From Methyloprofundus sedimenti (lineage in GTDB: Bacteria > Pseudomonadota > Gammaproteobacteria > Methylococcales > Methylomonadaceae), in assembly GCF_002072955.1 (NCBI RefSeq), contig NZ_LPUF01000001.1:2502896-2566895 (forward strand): a stretch of DNA of 64,000 nucleotides. Reading direction: 5' to 3'. The notes below the pieces were generated by a model that had not been told where the DNA came from, did not search any database, and saw nothing but the letters and a program-made list of their open reading frames with translations. Each line of letters begins with the position of its first letter. Within the stretch, counting starts at the first letter, position 1. The translations under genes and the position numbers were made by a program. Below, in pieces: positions 1 through 10,863 of this stretch.

Positions 1-1899
1 CATCCATTTCAACATGGTAATATTAGAGTTGATATATTCTCGAATGGGCGCTTCGCCCAACCGAATAGTGCAACCTGCTGCAGAACGCTCTGCAGATGCG
101 TCAGATAATTCAAATGCCTGCTCTACTTTTAAATCAGGTAAGCCTTCAATTTCTAATACCCGACCGGAAAAAACATTTTTCTTGCCTTTTTTCTCAACGG
201 TTAACAGGCCTTTTTGAATGGCTGCCAGTGGAATTGCATTGACTAAATCACGTAAAGTAATACCTGGCTGCATCTCGCCTTTAAAACGCACTAATACCGA
301 CTCAGGCATATCCAGTGGCATCACCCCCGTTGCCGCAGCGAAAGCCACTAAGCCAGAACCTGCTGGAAAGGAAATACCAATAGGGAAACGGGTATGCGAA
401 TCACCACCCGTACCAACAGTATCAGGTAATAACATCCGGTTTAACCAGGAATGAATAATGCCATCGCCTGGACGTAAAGACACACCGCCACGGTTCATTA
501 TAAAGTCAGGCAAAGTGTGCTGCATCTCGACATCAATGGGTTTTGGATAGGCCGCCGTATGACAAAAAGACTGCATCACTAAATCAGCAGAAAAACCTAA
601 ACAAGCCAGGTCTTTTAATTCATCACGAGTCATCGGTCCGGTGGTATCCTGTGAGCCCACTGTGGTCATATGTGGCTCACAATAGGTATTTGGTCGCACA
701 CCCGCAACACCACAGGCTTTACCAACAATTTTTTGCGCTAAAGTAAAACCTTTAGTGCTATGCTCAGTATCACCAGGTCTGCGAAAAACTGTAGAAGCCT
801 CAAGATCCAATGCTTTGCGAGCACGATCGGTTAAGCCGCGACCAATAATTAATGGAATACGACCACCAGCACGTACTTCATCTAATATAATATCGGTTTT
901 TAAAGCGAACTCACAGATCACGGCATCCGTTTCATGATTTTTCACCACGCCTTGATACGGATAAATATCAATCACATCACCCATGGCCATATTTTCGACT
1001 TCACATTCAAATGGCAATGCGCCAGAATCTTCCATGGTATTGAAAAAAATCGGGGCAATCTTGCCACCTATACACACGCCACCTGCCCGTTTATTGGGCA
1101 CATATGGGATATCCTCGCCGGTAAACCAAAGTACCGAGTTAGTCGCTGATTTACGTGACGAGCCGGTTCCAACTACATCACCAACATAAGCAACGGGAAA
1201 CCCCTTTTCTTTTAGCGCATTAATTTGTTGTTCAGTATTGGTAATTCCCTCTCTGGGAATTTTTAACATCGCCTGCGCATGCAAGGGAATATCAGGACGA
1301 GACCAGGCATCTGGAGCTGGAGACAAGTCATCGGTGTTGGTTTCACCGGTGACTTTAAAAACCGTGACGGTTAATTTTTCCGGCACTTCTGCTTTACTGG
1401 TAAACCATTCTGCATCCGCCCATGACTGAATAATTTTTTTGGCAAATTCATTACCTGCATCTGCTTTTTCCTGGACATCATGAAAGGCATCAAAAACTAG
1501 TAAAGTATGTGACAAAGCATTTGCTGCAATTGGCGCCAGTGCTTCAACATCCAGTAAATCAACCAATGGCGCGATATTATAGCCACCCAGCATAGTACCT
1601 AGTAATTCAGTTGCACGCGGCGCATCTAAAATAGGTGAAGATATTTCACCTTTAGCCAGTGCCGCTAAAAATCCAGCTTTAACATAAGCGGCTTCATCGA
1701 CACCCGCTGGCACTCGATGCGTTAGTAAATCCAGAATAAAGGCTTCTTCACCTGCTGGTGGCTGTTTAATCAATTCAACAACTGCAGCAACCTGGTCTGC
1801 GTTCAAAGGTTGTGGAACAACACCGTTTTTTGCTCTTTCAGCTGCATGTTGACGATATTGCGCTAATACTTCAATTGCTGTTTCTTTAGTTTCAGACAT
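1..1899 (-). CDS. acnB: Aconitate hydratase B, 3' end beyond the window
   Basis: Bifunctional aconitase / 2-methylisocitrate dehydratase of the TCA cycle, cytoplasmic. The frame is open without interruption from the ATG at 1899 (MSETKET) to the window edge, giving 633 of about 860 residues. Visible are the N-terminal HEAT-like domain (roughly residues 1-155), the swivel domain with [21 protein letters not shown], and then the start of the aconitase core with [16 protein letters not shown] and [13 protein letters not shown]. The cysteines that ligate the 4Fe-4S cluster in this family lie further C-terminal and are not seen. The AcnB rather than AcnA family is clear from the domain order, with swivel before core. 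The gene appears monocistronic here, with a 357-base gap to the next gene upstream. Confidence 0.96.
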   Translation of the reverse strand, partial: MSETKETAIEVLAQYRQHAAERAKNGVVPQPLNADQVAAVVELIKQPPAGEEAFILDLLTHRVPAGVDEAAYVKAGFLAALAKGEISSPILDAPRATELLGTMLGGYNIAPLVDLLDVEALAPIAANALSHTLLVFDAFHDVQEKADAGNEFAKKIIQSWADAEWFTSKAEVPEKLTVTVFKVTGETNTDDLSPAPDAWSRPDIPLHAQAMLKIPREGITNTEQQINALKEKGFPVAYVGDVVGTGSSRKSATNSVLWFTGEDIPYVPNKRAGGVCIGGKIAPIFFNTMEDSGALPFECEVENMAMGDVIDIYPYQGVVKNHETDAVICEFALKTDIILDEVRAGGRIPLIIGRGLTDRARKALDLEASTVFRRPGDTEHSTKGFTLAQKIVGKACGVAGVRPNTYCEPHMTTVGSQDTTGPMTRDELKDLACLGFSADLVMQSFCHTAAYPKPIDVEMQHTLPDFIMNRGGVSLRPGDGIIHSWLNRMLLPDTVGTGGDSHTRFPIGISFPAGSGLVAFAAATGVMPLDMPESVLVRFKGEMQPGITLRDLVNAIPLAAIQKGLLTVEKKGKKNVFSGRVLEIEGLPDLKVEQAFELSDASAERSAAGCTIRLGEAPIREYINSNITMLKWM

Positions 1900-2049
1900 A
1901 ATATTTACCTTGTTTAAAAATATACTGTTTTGTACTTTATCTAGTAAGGATAAAGTACGAATTGCTTGCCTGGTGATCAATAACTGGATAATTGTGCTTG
2001 TTCTCCAGTGCCAGAGCAGGTGTGATTACAAGAAATCTATTTAACTGGT

Positions 2050-2117
2050 TGTAGGGCGCGGCTTTAGCCCGCTTTTAATAGTTCATTTAAGCATCGGCGG
2101 GCTAAAGCCGCGCTATA
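2050..2117. repeat. Palindromic REP-like repeat, copy 1
   Basis: The left arm TGTAGGGCGCGGCTTTAGCC is followed by a short AT-rich loop and the right arm GCGGGCTAAAGCCGCGC, which would fold into a long hairpin. A second copy with the same arms lies at 12466-12533. It is the only notable structure in the 357-base gap 1900-2256 between acnB and the helicase gene; the rest is AT-rich and non-coding. It looks like a dispersed REP/MITE-type element. No transposase gene accompanies it. Confidence 0.8.
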
Positions 2118-2256
2118 TTTCGGAAACGGGGTGATCACTTAGCTCCTGCTGCTACTACAACATTTAGTAGTAGTAGATATATACCTAAAATATTAAAAAA
2201 CACAATATATAGTTGATAGCGGAGCTCTAAGTACCTACCCCGCTAAAGGAATACGT

Positions 2257-5200
2257 CTAATCTTCAACTTCCCGTATCAACGCCATCATTTCATTGACCG
2301 ACATCTTACCACTAACTTCGCCGCCTTCTAATAAGCTACTCGCTAAATCACGTTTATGCGCGTGTAAATCGACGATTTTATCTTCAATCGTATCTTTTGC
2401 TAGTAGACGATAAATGGTCACTGGACGTTTTTGTCCCATACGATGCGCTCTATCCGAGGCCTGATCTTCTACCGCAGGATTCCACCACGGATCCATATGA
2501 ATTACATAATCTGCAGCCGTTAAATTTAAACCCGAACCACCGGCTTTTAAGCTAATTAAAAAAACATCACCCTCACCTGCCTGAAATGCATTCACTGCTT
2601 TTTTACGCTTGACAACAGGAGTACTACCATCCAGGTATTGATAATGGATGCCTTTTTTATCTAATAACTCTTTAATAATGGATAAGTGTCCAACAAATTG
2701 GCTAAAGATTAAGGCTTTATGTCGATTAGAAATCAACTCATCAACTAATTCTTCAAAGGCTTGTAATTTAGCACTGCTTATTGGACTGTCCTGCATAACC
2801 AGTTTAGGGTGACAACAGGCGCGGCGTAGTTTCATAATCTCTGCTAACACTTTGAGATGCTGCTGACCTGCTTGCTGACCTTCTTCCTGTGCGGCTTGCA
2901 TGGCCTGTACTGCATTACGGCGCATAGCTTCATAGAAAATACGTTCTTCTTTGCTCAGTTCTACATGGATGGTTATTTCTGTTTTTGCCGGTAATTCTTT
3001 TAGCACATCGTTTTTAAGCCGACGGAGAATAAACGGTCTAAGTAACTTTTTTAAGCGTTGCTGAGTACTATGATCCTTATTGTTCTCTATCGCCTGGGCA
3101 TAACGCTCATTAAACTTTTTCAGAGTACCCAGTAAGCCAGGATTAATAAAATGAAATAAATTCCAAAGCTCACCCAGATGGTTTTCAATCGGTGTGCCCG
3201 TAGTAATTAATTTAAAGTCACCTTGCAGCGCCATCGCGGCCTGAGAGCGCTTGGTTAAGCCATTTTTTATCGCCTGCGCTTCATCAGCAACAATAATATT
3301 CCACTGTTTGTTTATCAACAAGTCTGCTTCCGTCTGCAACAAGCCATAACTGCAGACGATAACATCAAATTCCGCCGCATCGGCAATGATCTTTTGTCGA
3401 TTCCCGACACCAAACTGCTGTACATTTAAGGTCGGGGCAAAATGCTGTGCTTCTTCCAACCAGTTCATACATACCGACGTCGGCGCTAATATCAGAGTCG
3501 GTCCCAGAGTTGCACGCGACAGAATTAAACTAAGCGCCTGAATGGTTTTACCTAGCCCCATATCATCTGCTAGGCAGGCGCCGGCACCCCAATGCGCCAA
3601 ACGTGCCATCCATTGATAACCTTCCAGCTGATAGTCACGTAACTCACCTTGCAAGGTAGAAGGTAATTCTGGCTCTAAATCTGCCATAGATTCAAGTTTT
3701 TCAAGCTGTTCCAGCCATTTTTTATCTGCTTTAACATCCATACCCTCCATTGCATCATTTAAGGCTGGTGCGGCTAATGCATGGAAGTGTAATTTATTAC
3801 CTTTTTGTTCGCCTAAACCGGCAACATCATCTAAACGCTGGCGTAGTTCATTGGTAAGTGAAATAAACTGCCCGTCTTCCAGCTTTAAAAAGCGTCCCGA
3901 TGTTGCCTGTAATAAATTAATCAAGCGCTGCATATCATAGACTTGTTCATCATCGATCTGCACTTCGCCTTCCACACTAAACCAGTCTTTTTCTTTACGT
4001 ACTGAAAAATGCGCCTGATTTAAACCCGCCTCACGACTGACATTTATTTTCTGCCCTTTTGGCCACTCCATGACCACAAAATCTTCAATAGCCTGTATTT
4101 GCAGTAAAGCTTCTAATGCCATTTCGGGATCATCTAATAGCCACCTGGCATCTTTACTTTGATAAAGTTCAGGGCATTGCATTTGCAGTTGTTCTAAATA
4201 TCCCGTTTCAATTGCAAAATCACGCGTAGTCTGCATTTGCTTACCTGCAATTTCAGCTAACACTGTCGTACCGCCAACTGCAGGTTTATAGATCGGGCCT
4301 GCATCCGCAAACGGTTGCACAAATACTTCAATTTGTAAACCATCACCCACACGTTGAAGATGCATGTGTAGACGCGAATCCACCTCAACACTTTCTACAT
4401 TCTTTGCAACACCTTCTATATCAGATTGTATCGTCAGCATAGATGCAATGGAAGCGATAGAGTCTATCACTTGCTGCTTGGCTTTATGCGGGACGGATAA
4501 GCCTTTCGCACCCAAAATTCCAGCAACCTGCCGATGTTGCTCATTTATTTGATAAACCAGCACTTGATTATCAGCTGTTCTTGCCACCAGAGTCTGTTCG
4601 TTATTAATAGCCGGGTGCAAGGAAATATGTAAGTTACTCGCTTTACTGGTCACTAATAATTGCGGCTCTGCCTTGTTAATAGCAACTGGCGTATCAAATT
4701 TATCGGCATTAGCCCAATAAACATAGGGATGCCCTATTGCCGAAATAACGCCTTGCCCTGTGACAGAAAAAAACTCTGAATGGCCATAGCCATAGTAGTT
4801 GCTTTCATATTCAACTTCAATTTGATTACAAATCTGCTTATCTTGATCGCTTAGAAAGTCAAAAGTATCCTGTTCGTAGTGTAATCTTTTTAACGCAATC
4901 GGGCGGCCTTTTGTCCATCGCCCCAACTTGCCCATTTTTTGTTCACGCGGTTCTAGTGTTGCATAGTTTCCATCTAGCGTTAACAACCAGACCAGGCGTG
5001 ACTCAGAATGAATGGTATCTGCGCCATCAGTACTAAGTTCATTTAAGTGTGACAGAGCCTGAAGTGCTCTTTCCCATTTTTCGACAGGCGGCACTAAGTC
5101 AACAATATGAATACAGGCTGCATTTTTATACTTAATAGCAAGCCGCCCGATTTTACTATCCTTGACACCCAGTTTTTGTAGCAAGGTTGCACTGACAGCT

Positions 5201-6441
5201 GCGTAGAACAATACGCCCTTTTTTTCCGCCTGATAACACTGTTTGGTTAACTTATTAATAAACTTTTTATCATATTCGTCGCTAAGGGAGAGGCCATCAC
5301 ACCAATAGGATAACAAAGCATAAAATAATATTTCGTAAGGATCAGATAATTGCGACAACAAAACAGGGTTATATTTTAGGCTACGTTGCTGACCTAAAAT
5401 AACATTGGCTCCCTCCTGTAATCGCACATGAAAAGATTTAAAATGATCGCCTTCCTTGGTTTTAACAATCATAGCTAATTGGCTTTTCAAGAAACTTAAC
5501 TGTTCAGGCTGTTTAGATTTTAACAACGCTAAATTAAAAAAATAGCCATGTATGCTGGGCAAAAAGATATTTCGTTTACGTGTTTGTTTTTTGATTTCCT
5601 GAAATGCAGCCTGGTAAAACGCCAGCGCATCATCATTACGGTTTTCTATAAAACACAGGCTGCCTTTAAGAGTTAATCCGCGGATCGATTGATCATCTTT
5701 AAGCAGATTTTCTATGCCCTGTGTATCAGCTCGAACAATTTTATATTCAGCAAGACCCTGAATTAAAATATCCGTATGCGCACTACAAGTATCGATATTT
5801 TCCTGCAACAATTGTATTGCAAAATCATTCTCTTCAAGCGCAAAAAGCTGGTATTCAACATAAGTAGATAAAATAAATTTTTTAATCTGCTCAGTGAGTT
5901 GATCAAACCAGGCTTTATCAAACGGCGAAAAAAACAATAGACTAATAACCGACTCAATATGCGCAGGAAAAGAATTTTCCAAACTATAAAAACAGCTGGC
6001 AAATTTCTCTGCTTCTTCTGCATATAGAAAAAATCGAAGACTCCTGACCTGATATATCAGCTTAAGATGCTGCGGGACGTAGTTTCTATCAGCAAGACAA
6101 AAACGGGCTAACTTAGTAAATAGACCAGGATATTCTCGAAATGCAATTTTTACCAGCACTTCACTGAGACCACCGGTTACGCAGCGCCAGCCATCTGTTG
6201 ATATGACTATGAAACCTTCATTTGCTAGTTTTTCGCGTAGCGGTTTAGCGACTTGTTTATAAACTGAGGGTTCTACACACTTTAATGCGCGTAAAATCTC
6301 TTGCAATCGTGTCTGTCCAACTGGCACAAATAAAACCGCAAGTGATAATAAAATTTGTTGCTCATCTGCAGAAAGTTTATGAAATTTTTTTACTAAGATT
6401 TCTGTGTTTGACATACTTATAAAGGAGTAGTCTTTAGCCAC
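2257..6441 (-). CDS. SNF2-family DEAD/DEAH-box helicase
   Basis: Large (1394 aa) SNF2/Rad54-type ATPase, expected to translocate on double-stranded DNA and remodel protein-DNA complexes. The N-terminal ~850 residues are family-specific and not recognised. The SNF2 ATPase lobe starts near residue 925 (GELRDYQLEGYQWM), with Walker A DDMGLGKT near 955, the Walker B variant VADEAQAIKN near 1050, TGTPIENH near 1090, and the second RecA lobe with DGSTPVVKRKKAV and motif VI DRAHRMGQKRPVTIYRL near 1327. No SWIM zinc finger was noticed. It follows zipA on the same strand after 78 bases. In many gammaproteobacteria ligA follows smc-zipA, so this gene occupies an unusual place. The exact cellular role is unknown. 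Confidence 0.93.
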   Translation of the reverse strand: MAKDYSFISMSNTEILVKKFHKLSADEQQILLSLAVLFVPVGQTRLQEILRALKCVEPSVYKQVAKPLREKLANEGFIVISTDGWRCVTGGLSEVLVKIAFREYPGLFTKLARFCLADRNYVPQHLKLIYQVRSLRFFLYAEEAEKFASCFYSLENSFPAHIESVISLLFFSPFDKAWFDQLTEQIKKFILSTYVEYQLFALEENDFAIQLLQENIDTCSAHTDILIQGLAEYKIVRADTQGIENLLKDDQSIRGLTLKGSLCFIENRNDDALAFYQAAFQEIKKQTRKRNIFLPSIHGYFFNLALLKSKQPEQLSFLKSQLAMIVKTKEGDHFKSFHVRLQEGANVILGQQRSLKYNPVLLSQLSDPYEILFYALLSYWCDGLSLSDEYDKKFINKLTKQCYQAEKKGVLFYAAVSATLLQKLGVKDSKIGRLAIKYKNAACIHIVDLVPPVEKWERALQALSHLNELSTDGADTIHSESRLVWLLTLDGNYATLEPREQKMGKLGRWTKGRPIALKRLHYEQDTFDFLSDQDKQICNQIEVEYESNYYGYGHSEFFSVTGQGVISAIGHPYVYWANADKFDTPVAINKAEPQLLVTSKASNLHISLHPAINNEQTLVARTADNQVLVYQINEQHRQVAGILGAKGLSVPHKAKQQVIDSIASIASMLTIQSDIEGVAKNVESVEVDSRLHMHLQRVGDGLQIEVFVQPFADAGPIYKPAVGGTTVLAEIAGKQMQTTRDFAIETGYLEQLQMQCPELYQSKDARWLLDDPEMALEALLQIQAIEDFVVMEWPKGQKINVSREAGLNQAHFSVRKEKDWFSVEGEVQIDDEQVYDMQRLINLLQATSGRFLKLEDGQFISLTNELRQRLDDVAGLGEQKGNKLHFHALAAPALNDAMEGMDVKADKKWLEQLEKLESMADLEPELPSTLQGELRDYQLEGYQWMARLAHWGAGACLADDMGLGKTIQALSLILSRATLGPTLILAPTSVCMNWLEEAQHFAPTLNVQQFGVGNRQKIIADAAEFDVIVCSYGLLQTEADLLINKQWNIIVADEAQAIKNGLTKRSQAAMALQGDFKLITTGTPIENHLGELWNLFHFINPGLLGTLKKFNERYAQAIENNKDHSTQQRLKKLLRPFILRRLKNDVLKELPAKTEITIHVELSKEERIFYEAMRRNAVQAMQAAQEEGQQAGQQHLKVLAEIMKLRRACCHPKLVMQDSPISSAKLQAFEELVDELISNRHKALIFSQFVGHLSIIKELLDKKGIHYQYLDGSTPVVKRKKAVNAFQAGEGDVFLISLKAGGSGLNLTAADYVIHMDPWWNPAVEDQASDRAHRMGQKRPVTIYRLLAKDTIEDKIVDLHAHKRDLASSLLEGGEVSGKMSVNEMMALIREVED

Positions 6442-6519
6442 GATGGCTAAAGACTACTTAGCTCTGCAGCAGGGTTATCTGTTATTGTGCAGGTAAATAT
6501 TGCCCATCCGGCGTTCTGT

Positions 6520-7257
6520 TTAAACCAGACTTGCCTTAATCTGTTGTATCCCTTTTTCCGTTAAGCGCTGCTGATCCTGATCTAATACATCGCCGTTAAG
6601 AGCAGTCGATAATTGACCCATAGTGGCTATCATTTCATCAAATACCTGTGCAGCATCATCCAGTTCTCTTGGTTGCATAAAAAAAGTGATCCCGGGACAA
6701 ACATAAGTTTCCCAGTTATCACCAGGAAAAATACCAGGACCAGCCATACTGGCTACCGCATAATCAACCTGATTTAAATCATCCAGCTTCTCAAAGACCT
6801 TGACATTGCCATACACTAAACCTACATTTTCACATGCCTCTAACAACTGAATACCAGAAAAGCCATCTGCTTTCTTGGCCACAATACTCAGTTGTATTAG
6901 TGGTGGTAATACTTTTTTTTCAGCAGCAGCAGCCGGTTTACTTTGTTGCGCTACTGTCTTAGCTTGTTGCACATTTTCAGCAACGCCATTTTGCTGAGAT
7001 TCCTGTATATATTCAGTGTTTAAGCGTGTTTTTACTTCTGAATTTTTATCTCTAGTCGTGATCGGGACAATATCAAAATCATCATCTTCAATATGTATTA
7101 TAAGGTCTGGATCTATATTTTCCAGAGGGTCACCATTATCATAAAAATTGATATTCTTACGTTTTGATCCACCACTCAGCAATCCCCATATGATCATTCC
7201 CAAAATAACCACGGCACCGACCGCTATGATAACTATTCTTAATAATTCTTTATCCAT
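6520..7257 (-). CDS. zipA: Cell division protein ZipA
   Basis: Bitopic inner-membrane protein that tethers FtsZ to the membrane at the division septum. There is one N-terminal transmembrane segment (about residues 7-27, IVIIAVGAVVILGMIIWGLL), a charged Gln/Ala-rich linker, and a C-terminal FtsZ-binding domain (about 118-243) with DGFSGIQLLEACENVGLVYG and the GPGIFPGDNWE region. At 245 aa it is shorter than the E. coli protein (about 330), and the difference lies in the linker. It starts one base after the smc stop codon on the same strand, the classic smc-zipA arrangement of gammaproteobacteria with an SMC rather than MukB condensin. Its C-terminal gene neighbour is not ligA. Confidence 0.93.
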   Translation of the reverse strand: MDKELLRIVIIAVGAVVILGMIIWGLLSGGSKRKNINFYDNGDPLENIDPDLIIHIEDDDFDIVPITTRDKNSEVKTRLNTEYIQESQQNGVAENVQQAKTVAQQSKPAAAAEKKVLPPLIQLSIVAKKADGFSGIQLLEACENVGLVYGNVKVFEKLDDLNQVDYAVASMAGPGIFPGDNWETYVCPGITFFMQPRELDDAAQVFDEMIATMGQLSTALNGDVLDQDQQRLTEKGIQQIKASLV

Positions 7258-7258
7258 T

Positions 7259-10200
7259 TTAATTCTCTGCCATTGCTACTGCTTCTTGAATATCCACCGC
7301 TACCATACGTGAAACACCGGGTTCCTTCATGGTAACACCTGCTAACTGCTGCGCAATTTCCATAGTCACTTTATTATGTGAAATATATAAAAATTGTACG
7401 CTTGCTGACATTTCCTCAACCATTTCAGAGAAACGCCTTACATTAGCCTCATCTAAAGGCGCATCGACCTCATCCAGCAGACAAAAAGGCGCTGGATTAA
7501 GATCAAAAATAGAAAAAACCAATGCTACTGCCGTTAATGCTTTTTCCCCTCCCGATAGCAAATGAATAGAGCTGTTACGCTTACCGGGGGGCTGGGCAAT
7601 AATATTTACGCCACTTTCCAGTAGGTCGTCATCTGTTAAAGATAAATACGCCCTGCCACCGCCAAAAAGTTTAGGAAACTTTTCTTGTAAACCGGTATTT
7701 ATTTTATCAAATGTTTGCTTAAATCTCTGCCGACTTTCTTCATCTATTTTTGCAATCGCCTGCTCCAGGATTTGCAATGCATCCAATAAATCAGCATTTT
7801 GTTCATTAAGAAAATTCATACGCTCAGATTGCGCCTTGAATTCTTCTATTGCCGTTAAGTTAATCGTGCCTAACCTGTCAATCTGACGAGTCAAGTCATC
7901 TACCTTTACTTTCCACGCAGACTCATCTGCATGAGCTGCTATTGTTTGTATAATTTGCTCCGCATCGGCTTCTAACTCATCTAATTGTTCGGTCACGGTT
8001 TGCTGACGTACCTGACTTTCCTGTTGCTCGAAGCGGATACTATCCAGCAATTCCTTTTTTTTCTCCAGATGTTGTTGTACTGCTGCATACTGCTCGGCAG
8101 ATTCAGTAATTTCCGCTTCTAATGCTGCTTGTTGTTCGCGAACTCGCTTTAAAGCCTGTTCTAAATTATCTTTATCCTGTTGTAAAGTTTCCAGTTGATA
8201 ACGTTCATCATCCATCGGCTCTAAAGTCTGTTGTAATTTTCTGTCTAATTCAACAATGCGTTCCTGGGCATGCTGATTTTGCTGCTGTAGACGTTCTATT
8301 TGTTTTGTTGTTAACGCATCAGACGATTTTAAACTGGCCATTTTCGCCTGCAACGCATGCACCTGTTGACGGCTTTCATTAACCTGTTTATCGATTTGTT
8401 CACCTTCCGTTTGCAGACTGTCGCTATTTTGTTCTAATTGTAACCTGATTTCCTCAAGAGCTTGCATAGCCTCTTCAGCCTGTGCTTTAATCATCGCAGC
8501 TTCTTCACGTGTAGCAGTATTATCCAGCAACTCCCGATTTATGTCTGTCATTTCATTCACAACCTGTGTCAAGCGCTGCTGCTGCTGCTCCACACGTGCT
8601 GAATGCGCACTGAATTCAGAATTTTTCAGCGAAAGTTCATTACTAATATACTTATATTTTTCCTGACAATCTTCACGCTGCCTTTCACTTTGTTTTAAAA
8701 ATTCCTCTGCAGTTTCCAGTTGCTCTTCCGTAACGACAACACGCGCTTGTAATTGCACCTGTTCCTCTTTTAGTAAACGTAATTCCTTTTCTCTTTGTAA
8801 AACTCCCGATTTTGCATCATGATCGTGAATCACTTTAACCCAGCCATATCCCATCCAGGTGCCCTGGGTGGTTATAACCGATTCATACGGTTTCAACTGC
8901 CCCACTATCTGCCGGGCCTGTTCTGAATTGTCTGCACAGTAAATGCCTGATAATAAACCATGTAAATTCCACGGAGTTTTAATTTTATCTATTAGACGAA
9001 CCAGGTCATTTGCAGATTGCTCCTGTAAAGGGTGCTGAGTTTCAAATAAGGTTAATGATTCATCGCTTAAAGAAGATAACTCAGCAATCACACTATCTGC
9101 ATTATCAATACACACCGCCTCTAAATAAGTTCCTAAAACTATTTCTACCGCTCCATCCCAGCCAGCCTCTACATCAATAAATTCAGCCAGGCGCTGATTA
9201 TCGGTGAGCGCCATCCGATCCAGCCAATGGGTTAATTTCTTATTATCCTTACCCATTGCATGTTGCTGCAGCATTTCTAAAGAAGTGACTTTACCTTTAA
9301 TCGTTTGCAATTCAGAACGATCCCTATGCAACACCTCGTGATATTGTTTAATCTGGTGTCTTAATTCAGTAATGGATAAATGCACCGTATCCAGCAGGAT
9401 TTGCAATTGATCCCGCTGCTCTTCAATCAGCTTAATCGATTGGTCAAGAATCTCTATTTCTTCCTGCAGACCTTTTTCACTCAATTCATCATGCTCGCCC
9501 TGCAAACGCTGTAAACGACTTTGCAGTTGAAAGGTCTGGTTTTCCAGTTGTGCCACTTGCATACGCTTTACTTCAGCCTGCTCGCGGTAATTCGCATATT
9601 GATTTTTATAAGCTTCCCATTCCTGTTGCCAGGCAAGACGTTTTTCTTGTACGGCACGCTGAATTTCCAGCAACTCATCTTCTCTTTCCCGAGCGACCAG
9701 CAAAGATTCCTCGGCTTCAACTAGAGATTCTTTGATCTCATCTAGTTGCATCAGGTCTTCATCTAAATTCTCCTGTAGATGTTCGGCTTGCTCACGCAAA
9801 CGGGCAAGTTCTAATTCAGTTTCTTCATGTGACTGCTCATTATGTTTGATAACCTGATCCAGACGGCTCACCTCAGCAACGACTTGATAATACATACCTT
9901 GTTGCTTATCTACTGCTTGCTGTTGTGTTTTATGCACCAACCGCTTTTGCTCTAGCGTCTGCTCTAGTTCTTTGCGTTCCATAAACAGCTGGTTATGCGT
10001 TGTTGCTGCATCCTGTAATTTAACTTCCAATTGCTCTGCAGTTCTGTGATGAGCACGCCAGCGCATGGCTAGCAACTCCAGTTTTAACTGACGCTCCTGA
10101 GATTTTAGTGTGGTATATTTTTCTGCTTTTTCTGCTTGCTTTTGTAAGTGACTGAGTTGTTTTTCAACTTCTTCACGCACATCATCCAGACGCACCAGAT

Positions 10201-10768
10201 TTTCACGCGAATGGCGTATACGCATTTCAGTTTCATTACGCCGTTCTTTATATTTGGTAACGCCCGCCGCCTCTTCTATATGTAGCCGTAATTCATCAGG
10301 TTTTGCCTCCACCACCCGGGAAATTGTTCCTTGCTCAATAATAGCGTAACTTCGCGCACCCAGGCCCGTGCCTAGAAATAAGTCAGTAATATCTTTACGC
10401 CGACATTTAGTACCATTAAATTGATAAATGGACTGGCCATCTCTGCTAACCTGACGTTTAATAGCGATGGTATTATATTTGGCAAATTCGCCTCCCGCAC
10501 GCCCTTCACTGTTATCAAAAACTAATTCCACAGAAGCGGTACTGACAGGTTTGCGTCCTGAGGAGCCATTGAATATGACATCGGTCATACTACCGCCACG
10601 CAAGTGTTTAGCTGAGCTTTCGCCCATTACCCAACGTACTGCATCGATAATATTTGATTTCCCACACCCATTAGGCCCAACAATACTAATTAAATTCCCT
10701 TTAATTGGAATTGTAGTAGGATCAACAAATGATTTAAAACCTGAAAGTATAATTTTTTCCAGCTTCAT
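7259..10768 (-). CDS. smc: Chromosome segregation protein SMC
   Basis: Structural-maintenance-of-chromosomes ATPase of the SMC-ScpAB condensin, which compacts and helps segregate the chromosome. The 1169-aa protein has Walker A GPNGCGKSNIID at residues 31-42, a long first coiled coil (about 165-495), the hinge (about 500-655), a second coiled coil, the ABC signature LSGGEKALTAVALV near 1070 and Walker B CLLDEVDAPLDEANV just after it. Full family length, no frame problem. It is probably transcribed with zipA, and its promoter must lie in the 95-base divergent gap shared with queF. scpA and scpB are not in the window. Confidence 0.97.
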   Translation of the reverse strand: MKLEKIILSGFKSFVDPTTIPIKGNLISIVGPNGCGKSNIIDAVRWVMGESSAKHLRGGSMTDVIFNGSSGRKPVSTASVELVFDNSEGRAGGEFAKYNTIAIKRQVSRDGQSIYQFNGTKCRRKDITDLFLGTGLGARSYAIIEQGTISRVVEAKPDELRLHIEEAAGVTKYKERRNETEMRIRHSRENLVRLDDVREEVEKQLSHLQKQAEKAEKYTTLKSQERQLKLELLAMRWRAHHRTAEQLEVKLQDAATTHNQLFMERKELEQTLEQKRLVHKTQQQAVDKQQGMYYQVVAEVSRLDQVIKHNEQSHEETELELARLREQAEHLQENLDEDLMQLDEIKESLVEAEESLLVAREREDELLEIQRAVQEKRLAWQQEWEAYKNQYANYREQAEVKRMQVAQLENQTFQLQSRLQRLQGEHDELSEKGLQEEIEILDQSIKLIEEQRDQLQILLDTVHLSITELRHQIKQYHEVLHRDRSELQTIKGKVTSLEMLQQHAMGKDNKKLTHWLDRMALTDNQRLAEFIDVEAGWDGAVEIVLGTYLEAVCIDNADSVIAELSSLSDESLTLFETQHPLQEQSANDLVRLIDKIKTPWNLHGLLSGIYCADNSEQARQIVGQLKPYESVITTQGTWMGYGWVKVIHDHDAKSGVLQREKELRLLKEEQVQLQARVVVTEEQLETAEEFLKQSERQREDCQEKYKYISNELSLKNSEFSAHSARVEQQQQRLTQVVNEMTDINRELLDNTATREEAAMIKAQAEEAMQALEEIRLQLEQNSDSLQTEGEQIDKQVNESRQQVHALQAKMASLKSSDALTTKQIERLQQQNQHAQERIVELDRKLQQTLEPMDDERYQLETLQQDKDNLEQALKRVREQQAALEAEITESAEQYAAVQQHLEKKKELLDSIRFEQQESQVRQQTVTEQLDELEADAEQIIQTIAAHADESAWKVKVDDLTRQIDRLGTINLTAIEEFKAQSERMNFLNEQNADLLDALQILEQAIAKIDEESRQRFKQTFDKINTGLQEKFPKLFGGGRAYLSLTDDDLLESGVNIIAQPPGKRNSSIHLLSGGEKALTAVALVFSIFDLNPAPFCLLDEVDAPLDEANVRRFSEMVEEMSASVQFLYISHNKVTMEIAQQLAGVTMKEPGVSRMVAVDIQEAVAMAEN

Positions 10769-10863
10769 TACTGGTAAAATAGCCTATTTTAAAATAAAAC
10801 GGCCATTATACTTTATGAAACATAATGTATCAGGCTAAATCACTCTTATCAGCACAATTTATT

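Noticed and set aside
2130-2256. Short CTGCTGCTACTACAACA / GTAGTAGTAG repeats before the helicase gene end
   Set aside because: Short trinucleotide-like symmetry of a few units. It could form a weak stem (CTACTACAACATTTAGTAGTAG) but lacks a T run and is not convincing as a terminator.
8000-10200. Many plus-strand frames antisense to smc
   Set aside because: These are shadows of the coiled-coil coding sequence, with Leu/Ser-rich products and no independent start signals.
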